Shown piece by piece: positions 22,930 to 33,689 of a stretch of DNA of 64,000 nt (position 1 is the first letter of the stretch; each line of letters opens with the position of its first letter). This stretch comes from Membranipora membranacea (Eukaryota; Bryozoa; Gymnolaemata; Cheilostomatida; Membraniporidae): assembly GCA_914767715.1 (NCBI GenBank), contig OU612068.1:12772001-12836000 (forward strand), given 5' to 3'. Under the pieces are notes generated by a model. The model saw nothing but the letters and a program-made list of their open reading frames with translations, was not told where the DNA came from and did no database searches. Position numbers and translations under genes: made by a program.

Positions 22930-25900
22930 TAAAAACTCTGTTGGATTCTTATCAAACTCCGACCAGTTCAAGCTCTTATTGGCCTCATTCAAACTGCAGA
23001 ATATTGGAATCCTTTGATTAACTGGTGGGTCATAACGCTGACTTGAAGTTTCAAAAATTATACCAAGGGAGGGTATCACGGTTTTTTTTCGCCGAGATCA
23101 AAAAATAGATTCGCTTCAAACCTACCTCATAGGGAGGAGCAACTCCTACTCATCTCGAATCTGCAAACCGTTTGGCTCTGCGGCTTTTCACTCTCCGTCA
23201 GCGTCCGTTTTAATTAGGGTCACTTTTGCTAAAAAACATGCCAAACGGCAGCATTGAAAAATAAAAACTCTGTTGGATTCTTATCAAACTCCGACCAGTT
23301 CAAGCTCTTATTGGCCTCATTCAAACTGCAGAATATTGGAATCCTTTGATAAACTGGTGGGTCATAACGCTGACTTGAAGTTTCAAAAATTATACCAAGG
23401 GAGGGTATCACGGTGTTTTTTCGCCGAGATCAAAAAATAGATTCGCTTCAAACCTACCTCATAGGGAGGAGCAACTCCTGCTCATCTCGAATCTGCAAAC
23501 CGTTTGGCTCTGCGGCTTTTCACTCTCCGTCAGCATCCGTTTTAATTAGGGTCACTTTTGCTAAAAAAAAACATGCCAAACGGCAGCATTGAAAAATAAA
23601 AACTCTGTTGGATTCTTATCAAACTCCGACCAGTTCAAGCTCTTATTGGCCTCATTCAAACTGCAGAATATTGGAATCCTCTGATTAACTGGTGGGTCAT
23701 AACGCTGACTTGAAGTTTCAAAAATTATACCAAGGGAGGGTATCACGGTTTTTTTTCGCCAAGATCAAAAAATAGATTCGCTTCGAACCTACCTCATAGG
23801 GAGGAGCAACTCCTGCTCATCTCGAATCTGCAAACCGTTTGGCTCTGCAGCTTTTCACTCCCCGTCAGCGTCCGTTTTAATTAGGGTCACTTTTGCTAAA
23901 AAACATGCCAAACGGCAGCATTGAAAAATAAAAACTCTGTTGGATTCTTATCAAACTCCGACCAGTTCAAGCTCTTATTGGCCTAATTCAAACTGCAGAA
24001 TATTGGAATCCTCTGATTAACTGGTGGGTCATAACGCTGACTTGAAGTTTCAAAAATTATACCAAGGGAGGGTATCACGGTTATTTTCGCCGAGATCAAA
24101 AAATAGATTCGCTTCGAACCTACCTCATAGGGAGGAGCAACTCCTGCTCATCTCGAATCTGCAAACCGTTTGGCTCTGCAGCTTTTCACTCCCCGTCAGC
24201 GTCCGTTTTAATTAGGGTCACTTTTGCTAAAAAAAATGCCAAACGGCAGCATTGAAAAATAAAAACTCTGTTGGATTCTTATCAAACTCCGACCAGTTCA
24301 AGCTCTTAGTGGCCTCATTTAAACTGCAGAATATTGGAATCCTCTGATTAACTGGTGGGTCATAACGCTGACTTGAAGTTTCAAAAATTATACCAAGGGA
24401 GGGTATCACGGTTTTTTTTCGCCGAGATCAAAAAGGAGATTCACATCAAACCTACCTCATAGGGAGGAGCAACTCCTGCTCATCTCGAATCTGCAAACCG
24501 TTTGGCTCTGCGGCTTTTCACTCTCCGTCAGCGTCCGTTTTAATTAGGGTCACTTTTGCTAAAAAAAAAACATGCCAAGCGGCAGCATTGAAAAATAAAA
24601 ACTCTGTTGGATTCTTATCAAACTCCGACCAGTTCAAGCTCTTATTGGCCTCATTCAAACTGCAGAATATTGGAATCCTTTGATTAACTGGTGGGTCATA
24701 ACGCTGACTTGAAGTTTCAAAAATTATACCAAGGGAGGGTATCACGGTTTTTTTTCGCCGAGATCAAAAAATAGATTCGCTTCAAACCTACCTCATAGGG
24801 AGGAGCAACTCCTACTCATCTCGAATCTGCAAACCGTTTGGCTCTGCGGCTTTTCACTCTCCGTCAGCGTCCGTTTTAATTAGGGTCACTTTTGCTAAAA
24901 AACATGCCAAACGGCAGCATTGAAAAATAAAAACTCTGTTGGATTCTTATCAAACTCCGACCAGTTCAAGCTCTTATTGGCCTCATTCAAACTGCAGAAT
25001 ATTGGAATCCTTTGATAAACTGGTGGGTCATAACGCTGACTTGAAGTTTCAAAAATTATACCAAGGGAGGGTATCACGGTGTTTTTTCGCCGAGATCAAA
25101 AAATAGATTCGCTTCAAACCTACCTCATAGGGAGGAGCAACTCCTGCTCATCTCGAATCTGCAAACCGTTTGGCTCTGCGGCTTTTCACTCTCCGTCAGC
25201 ATCCGTTTTAATTAGGGTCACTTTTGCTAAAAAAAAACATGCCAAACGGCAGCATTGAAAAATAAAAACTCTGTTGGATTCTTATCAAACTCCGACCAGT
25301 TCAAGCTCTTATTGGCCTCATTCAAACTGCAGAATATTGGAATCCTCTGATTAACTGGTGGGTCATAACGCTGACTTGAAGTTTCAAAAATTATACCAAG
25401 GGAGGGTATCACGGTTTTTTTTCGCCAAGATCAAAAAATAGATTCGCTTCGAACCTACCTCATAGGGAGGAGCAACTCCTGCTCATCTCGAATCTGCAAA
25501 CCGTTTGGCTCTGCAGCTTTTCACTCCCCGTCAGCGTCCGTTTTAATTAGGGTCACTTTTGCTAAAAAACATGCCAAACGGCAGCATTGAAAAATAAAAA
25601 CTCTGTTGGATTCTTATCAAACTCCGACCAGTTCAAGCTCTTATTGGCCTAATTCAAACTGCAGAATATTGGAATCCTCTGATTAACTGGTGGGTCATAA
25701 CGCTGACTTGAAGTTTCAAAAATTATACCAAGGGAGGGTATCACGGTTATTTTCGCCGAGATCAAAAAATAGATTCGCTTCGAACCTACCTCATAGGGAG
25801 GAGCAACTCCTGCTCATCTCGAATCTGCAAACCGTTTGGCTCTGCAGCTTTTCACTCCCCGTCAGCGTCCGTTTTAATTAGGGTCACTTTTGCTAAAAAA

Positions 25901-26470
25901 AATGCCAAACGGCAGCATTGAAAAATAAAAACTCTGTTGGATTCTTATCAAACTCCGACCAGTTCAAGCTCTTAGTGGCCTCATTTAAACTGCAGAATAT
26001 TGGAATCCTCTGATTAACTGGTGGGTCATAACGCTGACTTGAAGTTTCAAAAATTATACCAAGGGAGGGTATCACGGTTTTTTTTCGCCGAGATCAAAAA
26101 GGAGATTCACATCAAACCTACCTCATAGGGAGGAGCAACTCCTGCTCATCTCGAATCTGCAAACCGTTTGGCTCTGCGGCTTTTCACTCTCCGTCAGCGT
26201 CCGTTTTAATTAGGGTCACTTTTGCTAAAAAAAAAACATGCCAAGCGGCAGCATTGAAAAATAAAAACTCTGTTGGATTCTTATCAAACTCCGACCAGTT
26301 CAAGCTCTTATTGGCCTCATTCAAACTGCAGAATATTGGAATCCTTTGATTAACTGGTGGGTCATAACGCTGACTTGAAGTTTCAAAAATTATACCAAGG
26401 GAGGGTATCACGGTTTTTTTTCGCCGAGATCAAAAAATAGATTCGCTTCAAACCTACCTCATAGGGAGGA
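22930..26470. repeat. Five-monomer 1666-bp tandem duplication, near-identical
   Basis: Copies lie at about 22930-24750 and 24600-26470, with a constant offset of 1666 bp. Paired variants are CTCCTACTCATC (23146, 24812), TTTGATAAACTGG (23346, 25012), CACGGTGTTTTTTCG (23409, 25075), CGCCAAGATC (23756, 25422), CTTCGAACC, CTGCAGCTTTTCACTCCCC, CGGTTATTTTCGCC (24078, 25744), GCTAAAAAAAATGCC (24225, 25891), CTTAGTGGCC with CATTTAAAC (24304, 25970), TGGCATTTTTT-type context near 24405 and AAAAAGGAGATTC (24430, 26096). I saw no difference between the copies within the shared span. The left limit is set by GCTAAAGAACATG near 22900, the right by CCTGTTCATC near 26478. Confidence 0.9.
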
Positions 26471-26869
26471 GCAACTCCTGTTCATCTCGAATCTGCAAAC
26501 CGTTTGGCTCTGCGGCTTTTCACTCTCCGTCAGCGTCCGTTTTAATTAGGGTCACTTTTGCTAAAAAAAAACATGCCAAACGGCAGCATTGAAAAATAAA
26601 AACTCTGTTGGATTCTCATCAAACTCCGACCTGTTCAAGCTCTTATTGGCCTCATTCAAACTGCAGAATATTGGAATCCTCTGATTAACTGGTGGGTCAT
26701 AGCGCTGACTTGAAGTTTCAAAAATTATACCAAGGGAGGGTATCACGGTTTTTTTTCGCCGAGATCAAAAAATAGATTCACATCAAACCTACCTCATAGG
26801 GAGGAGCAACTCCTGCTCATCTCGAATCTGCAAACCGTTTGGCTCTGCGGCTTTTCACTCTCCGTCAGC

Positions 26870-27061
26870 GTCCGTTTTAATTAGGGTCACTTTTGCTAAA
26901 AAAAAAACGTGCCAAGCGGCAGCATTGAAAAATAAAAACTCCGACCAGTTCAAGCTCTTATTGGCCTCATTCAAACTGCAGAATATTGGAATCCTTTGAT
27001 TAACTGGTGGGTCATAACGCTGACTTGAAGTTTCAAAAATTATACCAAGGGAGGGTATCAC
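26870..27061. repeat. 21-bp-deleted monomer 9
   Basis: Junction near 26939 with AAAACTCCG. It belongs to the 5619-bp offset block. Confidence 0.9.
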
Positions 27062-27851
27062 GGTTTTTTTTCGCCGAGATCAAAAAATAGATTCACTTCA
27101 AACCTACCTCATAGGGAGGAGCAACTCCTGCTCATCTCGAATCTGCAAACCGTTTGGCTCTGCGGCTTTTCACTCTCCGTCAGCTTCCGTTTTAATTAGG
27201 GTCACTTTTGCTAAAAAACATGCCAAACGGCAGCATTGAAAAATAAAAACTCTGTTGGATTCTCATCAAACTCCGACCAGTTCAAGCTCTTATTGGCCTC
27301 ATTCAAACTGCAGAATATTGGAATCCTCTGATTAACTGGTGGGTCATAACGCTGACTTGAAGTTTCAAAAATTATACCAAGGGAGGGTATCACGGTTTTT
27401 TTTCGCCGAGATCAAAAAATAGATTCGCTTCAAACCTACCTCATAGGGAGGAGCAACTCCTGCTCATCTCGAATCTGCAAACCGTTTGGCTCTGCGGCTT
27501 TTCACTCTCCGTCAGCGTCCGTTTTAATTAGGGTCAATTTTGCTAAAAAAAAACATGCCAAACGGCAGCATTGAAAAATAAAAACTCTGTTGGATTCTCA
27601 TCAAACTCCGACCAGTTCAAGCTCTTATTGGCCTCATTCAAACTGCAGAATATTGGAATCCTCTGATTAACTGGTGGGTCATAACGCTGACTTGAAGTTT
27701 CAAAAATTATACCAAGGGAGGGTATCACGGTTTTTATTCGCCGAGATTAAAAAATAGATTCACATCAAACCTACCTCATAGGGAGGAGCAACTCCTGCTC
27801 ATCTCGAATCTGCAAACCGTTTGGCTCTGCGGCTTTTCACTCTTCGTCAGC

Positions 27852-28043
27852 GTCCGTTTTAATTAGGGTCACTTTTGCTAAAAAAAAAACGTGCCAAGCG
27901 GCAGCATTGAAAAATAAAAATTCCGACCAGTTCAAGCTCTTATTGGCCTCATTCAAACTGCAGAATATTGGAATCCTTTGATTAACTGGTGGGTCATAAC
28001 GCTGACTTGAAGTTTCAAGAATTATACCAAGGGAGGGTATCAC
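27852..28043. repeat. 21-bp-deleted monomer 10 (AAATTCCG subtype)
   Basis: Junction near 27918, with TCAAGAATTATACC. CACTCTTCGTCAGC just upstream is a private change. Confidence 0.9.
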
Positions 28044-29165
28044 GGTTTTTTTTCGCCGAGATCAAAAAATAGATTCGCTTCAAACCTACCTCATAGGGAG
28101 GAGCAACTCCTGCTCATCTCGAATCTGCAAACCGTTTGGCTCTGCGGCTTTTCACTCTCCGTCAGCGTCCGTTTTAATTAGGGTCACTTTTGCTAAAAAA
28201 CATGCCAAACGGCAGCATTGAAAAATAAAAACTCTGTTGGATTCTTATCAAACTCCGACCAGTTCAAGCTCTTATTGGCCTCATTCAAACTGCAGAATAT
28301 TGGAATCCTTTGATTAACTGGTGGGTCATAACGCTGACTTGAAGTTTCAAAAATTATACCAAGGGAGGGTATCACGGTTTTTTTTCGCCGAGATCAAAAA
28401 ATAGATTCGCTTCAAACCTACCTCATAGGGAGGAGCAACTCCTGCTCATCTCGAATCTGCAAACCGTTTGGCTCTGCGGCTTTTCACTCTCCGTCAGCGT
28501 CCGTTTTAATTAGGGTCACTTTTGCTAAAAAACATGCCAAACGGCAGCATTGAAAAATAAAAACTCTGTTGGATTCTTATCAAACTCCGACCAGTTCAAG
28601 CTCTTATTGGCCTCATTCAAACTGCAGAATATTGGAATCCTTTGATTAACTGGTGGGTCATAACGCTGACTTGAAGTTTCAAAAATTATACCAAGGGAGG
28701 GTATCACGGTTTTTTTTCGCCGAGATCAAAAAATAGATTCGCTTCAAACCTACCTCATAGGGAGGAGCAACTCCTGCTCATCTCGAATCTGCAAACCGTT
28801 TGGCTCTGCGGATTTTCACTCTCCGTCAGCGTCCGTTTTAATTAGGGTCAATTTTGCTAAAAAAAAACATGCCAAACGGCAGCATTGAAAAATAAAAACT
28901 CTGTTGGATTCTTATCAAACTCCGACCAGTTCAAGCTCTTATTGGCCTCATTCAAACTGCAGAATATTGGAATCCTCTGATTAACTGGTGGGTCATAACG
29001 CTGACTTGAAGTTTCAAAAATTATACCAAGGGAGGGTATCACGGTTTTTATTCGCCGATATCAAAAAATAGATTCACATCAAACCTACCTCATAGGGAGG
29101 AGCAACTCCTGCTCATCTCGAATCTGCAAACCGTTTGGCTCTGCGGCTTTTCACTCTCCGTCAGC

Positions 29166-29357
29166 GTCCGTTTTCATTAGGGTCACTTTTGCTAAAAAAA
29201 AAACGTGCCAAGCGGCAGCATTGAAAAATAAAAATTCCGACCAGTTCAAGCTCTTATTGGCCTCATTCAAACTGCAGAATATTGGAATCCTTTGATTAAC
29301 TGGTGGGTCATAACGCTGACTTGAAGTTTCAAGAATTATACCAAGGGAGGGTATCAC
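29166..29357. repeat. 21-bp-deleted monomer 11 (AAATTCCG subtype)
   Basis: Junction near 29231, with TCAAGAATTATACC. CCGTTTTCATTAGGG just upstream is a private change. Confidence 0.9.
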
Positions 29358-32059
29358 GGTCTTTTTTCGCCGAGATCAAAAAATAGATTCGCTTCAAACC
29401 TACCTCATAGGGAGGAGCAACTCCTGCTCATCTCGAATCTGCAAACCGTTTGGCTCTGCGGCTTTTCACTCTCCGTCAGCGTCCGTTTTAATTAGGGTCA
29501 CTTTTGCTAAAAAACATGCCAAACGGCAGCATTGAAAAATAAAAACTCTGTTGGATTCTTATCAAACTCCGACCAGTTCAAGCTCTTATTGGCCTCATTC
29601 AAACTGCAGAATATTGGAATCCTTTGATTAACTGGTGGGTCATAACGCTGACTTGAAGTTTCAAAAATTATACCAAGGGAGGGTATCACGGTTTTTTTTC
29701 GCCGAGATCAAAAAATAGATTCGCTTCAAACCTACCTCATAGGGAGGAGCAACTCCTGCTCATCTCGAATCTGCAAACCGTTTGGCTCTGCGGCTTTTCA
29801 CTCTCCGTCAGCGTCCGTTTTAATTAGGGTCACTTTTGCTAAAAAACATGCCAAACGGCAGCATTGAAAAATAAAAACTCTGTTGGATTCTTATCAAACT
29901 CCGACCAGTTCAAGCTCTTATTGGCCTCATTCAAACTGCAGAATATTGGAATCCTTTGATTAACTGGTGGGTCATAACGCTGACTTGAAGTTTCAAAAAT
30001 TATACCAAGGGAGGGTATCACGGTTTTTTTTCGCCGAGATCAAAAAATAGATTCGCTTCAAACCTACCTCATAGGGAGGAGCAACTCCTGCTCATCTCGA
30101 ATCTGCAAACCGTTTGGCTCTGCGGCCTTTCACTCTCCGTCAGCGTCCGTTTTAATTAGGGTCACTTTTGCTAAAAAACATGCCAAACGGCAGCATTGAA
30201 AAATAAAAACTCTGGTGGATTCTTATCAAACTCCGACCAGTTCAAGCTCTTATTGGCCTAATTCAAACTGCAGATTATTGGAATCCTCTGATTAACTGGT
30301 GGGTCATAACGCTGACTTGAAGTTTCAAAAATTATACCAAGGGAGGGTATCACGGTTTTTTTTCGCCGAGATCAAAAAATAGATTCACTTCAAACCTACC
30401 TCATAGGGAGGAGCAACTCCTGCTCATCTCGAATCTGCAAACCGTTTGGCTCTGCGGCTTTTCACTCTCCGTCAGCGTCCGTTTTAATTAGGGTCACTTT
30501 TGCTAAAAAAAAACATGCCAAACGGCAGCATTGAAAAATAAAAACTCTGTTGGATTCTTATCAAACTCCGACCAGTTCAAGCTCTTATTGGCCTCATTCA
30601 AACTGCAGAATATTGGAATCCTCTGATTAACTGGTGGGTCATAACGCTGACTTGAAGTTTCAAAAATTATACCAAGTGAGGGTATCACGGTTTTTTTTCG
30701 CCGAGATCAAAAAATAGATTCGCTTCAAACCTACCTCATAGGGAGGAGCAACTCCTGCTCATCTCGAATCTGCAAACCGTTTGGCTCTGCGGCTTTTCAC
30801 TCTCCGTCAGCGTCCGTTTTAATTAGGGTCACTTTTGCTAAAAAAAAAACATGCCAAGCGGCAGCATTGAAAAATAAAAACTCTGGTGGATTCTTATCAA
30901 ACTCCGACCAGTTCAAGCTCTTATTGGCCTCATTCAAACTGCAGAATATTGGAATCCTTTGATTAACTGGTGGGTCATAACGCTGACTTGAAGTTTAAAA
31001 AATTATACCAAGGGAGGGTATCACGGTTTTTTTTCGCCGAGATCAAAAAATAGATTCGCTTCAAACCTACCTCATAGGGAGGAGCAACTCCTGCTCATCT
31101 CGAATCTGCACACCGTTTGGCTCTGCGGCTTTTCACTCTCCGTCAGCGTCCGTTTTAATTAGGGTCACTTTTGCTAAAGAAAAACATGCCAAACGGCAGC
31201 ATTGAAAAATAAAAACTCTGTTGGATTCTTATCAAACTCCGACCAGTTCAAGCTCCTATTGGCCTCATTCAAACTGCAGAATATTGGAATCCTCTGATTA
31301 ACTGGTGGGTCATAACGCTGACTTGAAGTTTCAAAAATTATACCAAGGGAGGGTATAACGGTTTTTTTTCGCCGAGATCAAAAAATAGATTCGCTTCAAA
31401 CCTACCTCATAGGGAGGAGCAACTCCTGCTGATCTCGAATCTGCAAATCGTTTGGCTCTGCGGCTTTTCACTCTCCGTCAGCGTCCGTTTTAATTAGGGT
31501 CACTTTTGCTAAAAAAAAAACATGCCAAACGGCAGCATTGAAAAATAAAAACTCTGTTGGATTCTTATCAAACTCCGACCAGTTCAAGCTCTTATTGGCC
31601 TCATTCAAACTGCAGAATATTGGAATCCTCTGATTAACTGGTGGGTCACAACGCTGACTTGAAGTTTCAAAAATTATACCAAGGGAGGGTATCACGGTTT
31701 TTTTTCGCCGAGATCAAAAAATAGATTCACTTCAAACCTACCTCATAGGGAAGAGCAACTCCTGCTCATCTCGAATCTGCAAACCGTTTGGCTCTGCGGC
31801 TTTTCACTCTCCGTCAGTGTCCGTTTTAATTAGGGTCAATTTTGCTAAAAAAAAACATGCCAAACGGCAGCATTGAAAAATAAAAACTCTGTTGGATTCT
31901 TATCAAACTCCGACCAGTTCAAGCTCTTATTGGCCTCATTCAAACTGCAGAATATTGGAATCCTCTGATTAACTGGTGGGTCATAACGCTGACTTGAAGT
32001 TTCAAAAATTATACCAAGGGAGGGTATCACGGTTTTTTTTCGCCGAGATCAAAAAATAG

Positions 32060-33660
32060 ATTCGCTTCAAACCTACCTCATAGGGAGGAGCAACTCCTGT
32101 TCATCTCGAATCTGCAAACCGTTTGGCTCTGCGGCTTTTCACTCTCCGTCAGCGTCCGTTTTAATTAGGGTCACTTTTGCTAAAAAAAAACATGCCAAAC
32201 GGCAGCATTGAAAAATTAAAACTCTGTTGGATTCTCATCAAACTCCGACCTGTTCAAGCTCTTATTGGCCTCATTCAAACTGCAGAATATTGGAATCCTC
32301 TGATTAACTGGTGGGTCATAGCGCTGACTTGAAGTTTCAAAAATTATACCAAGGGAGGGTATCACGGTTTTTTTTCGCCGAGATCAAAAAATAGATTCAC
32401 ATCAAACCTACCTCATAGGGAGGAGCAACTCCTGCTCATCTCGAATCTGCAAACCGTTTGGCTCTGCGGCTTTTCACTCTCCGTCAGCGTCCGTTTTAAT
32501 TAGGGTCACTTTTGCTAAAAAAAAAACGTGCCAAGCGGCAGCATTGAAAAATAAAAACTCCGACCAGTTCAAGCTCTTATTGGCCTCATTCAAACTGCAG
32601 AATATTGGAATCCTTTGATTAACTGGTGGGTCATAACGCTGACTTGAAGTTTCAAAAATTATACCAAGGGAGGGTATCACGGTTTTTTTTCGCCGAGATC
32701 AAAAAATAGATTCACTTCAAACCTACCTCATAGGGAGGAGCAACACCTGCTCATCTCGAATCTGCAAACCGTTTGGCTCTGCGGCTTTTCACTCTCCGTC
32801 AGCTTCCGTTTTAATTAGGGTCACTTTTGCTAAAAAACATGCCAAACGGCAGCATTGAAAAATAAAAACTCTGTTGGATTCTCATCAAACTCCGACCAGT
32901 TCAAGCTCTTATTGGCCTCATTCAAACTGCAGAATATTGGAATCCTCTGATTAACTGGTGGGTCATAACGCTGACTTGAATTTTCAAAAATTATACCAAG
33001 GGAGGGTATCACGGTTTATTTTCGCCGAGATCAAAAAATAGATTCGCTTCAAACCTACCTCATAGGGAGGAGCAACTCCTGCTCATCTCGAATCTGCAAA
33101 CCGTTTGGCTCTGCGGCTTTTCACTCTCCGTCAGCGTCCGTTTTAATTAGGGTCAATTTTGCTAAAAAAAAACATGCCAAACGGCAGCATTGAAAAATAA
33201 AAACTCTGTTGGATTCTCATCAAACTCCGACCAGTTCAAGCTCTTATTGGCCTCATTCAAACTGCAGAATATTGGAATCCTCTGATTAACTGGTGGGTCA
33301 TAACGCTGACTTGAAGTTTCAAAAATTCTACCAAGGGAGGGTATCACGGTTTTTATTCGCCGAGATCAAAAAATAGATTCACATCAAACCTACCTCATAG
33401 GGAGGAGCAACTCCTGCTCATCTCGAATCTGCAAACCGTTTGGCTCTGCGGCTTTTCACTCTCCGTCAGCGTCCGTTTTAATTAGGGTCACTTTTGCTAA
33501 AAAAAAACGTGCCAAGCGGCAGCATTGAAAAATAAAAATTCCGACCAGTTCAAGCTCTTATTGGCCTCATTCAAACTGCAGAATATTGGAATCCTCTGAT
33601 TAACTGGTGGGTCATAACGCTGACTTGAAGTTTCAAAAATTATACCGAGGGAGGGTATCA
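32060..33660. repeat. Second copy of the 26440-28050 block
   Basis: It matches the upstream block monomer for monomer through the variants listed there. It adds private changes such as GAATTTTCAAAAATT near 32979, CGGTTTATTTTCGCC near 33014 and AAATTCTACC near 33325, so it diverged after the copying event or was partly converted. Confidence 0.85.
32489..32680. repeat. 21-bp-deleted monomer 12
   Basis: Junction near 32559 with AAAACTCCG. It is the 5619-bp copy of the monomer with its junction at 26939. Confidence 0.9.
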
Positions 33661-33661
33661 C
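33471..33661. repeat. 21-bp-deleted monomer 13 (AAATTCCG subtype)
   Basis: Junction near 33538. It has a shorter A-run (314-bp unit) and carries ATACCGAGGG. Confidence 0.9.
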
Positions 33662-33689
33662 GGTTTTTTTTCGCCGAGATCAAAAAATA

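Larger units (their letters stand above)
26440..28050. repeat. Five-monomer block matching 32060-33660
   Basis: At an offset of 5619 bp, CTCCTGTTCATC (26475, 32094), TTCTCATC with CCGACCTGTTC (26613-26635, 32232-32254), CATAGCGCTG (26699, 32318), the 21-bp deletion (26939, 32559), CAGCTTCCG (27182, 32801) and the following GGTTTTTATTCGCC monomer recur in the same order. Confidence 0.85.
27180..31370. repeat. Third, rearranged copy of the 14-22 kb block
   Basis: CAGCTTCCG (27182), GGTCAATTTTGC, GGTTTTTATTCGCC, the AAATTCCG deletion (27918) and TCAAGAATT match 18900-20430 at an offset of about 8282 bp. The signature then restarts at about 28850, and CTCTGGTGGATTC with GCAGATTATTGG (near 30215-30280) is followed directly by the CAAGTGAGGG monomer (30675). 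The two monomers that separate these in the other copies (ending 21091 and 21426) are missing. The next two monomers, ending at 31024 and 31359, match those ending at 22097 and 22432 through CTCTGGTGG, GTTTAAAAAATT, GCACACCG and GCTAAAGAAAAAC. Confidence 0.8.
14300..32850. repeat. Span containing all A6 (332-bp) monomers
   Basis: GCTAAAAAACATGCC occurs near 14312, 15294, 15626, 15958, 18595, 18927, 19908, 20240, 20572, 23227, 23896, 24893, 25562, 27209, 28191, 28523, 29505, 29837, 30170 and 32828, and as GCTAAAGAACATG near 22896. None is found outside this span. Confidence 0.85.
13500..33660. repeat. Array domain II: mixed 332/335/314-bp monomers
   Basis: Anchors: 13829, 14164, 14496, 14831, 15146, 15478, 15810, 16142, 16477, 16812, 17147, 17462, 17797, 18132, 18447, 18779, 19111, 19446, 19760, 20092, 20424, 20756, 21091, 21426, 21761, 22097, 22432, 22747, 23079, 23411, 23746, 24078, 24409, 24745, 25077, 25412, 25744, 26075, 26411, 26746, 27061, 27393, 27728, 28043, 28375, 28707, 29042, 29357, 29689, 30021, 30353, 30688, 31024, 31359, 31695, 32030, 32365, 32680, 33012, 33347, 33661. 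The domain is defined by about 21 monomers with a short A-run (GCTAAAAAACATGCC), which occur nowhere else in the window, by ten 21-bp-deleted monomers, and by frequent CCTTTGATTAAC in place of CCTCTGATTAAC. It carries offsets of 4614, 1666 and 5619 bp. Confidence 0.75.
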
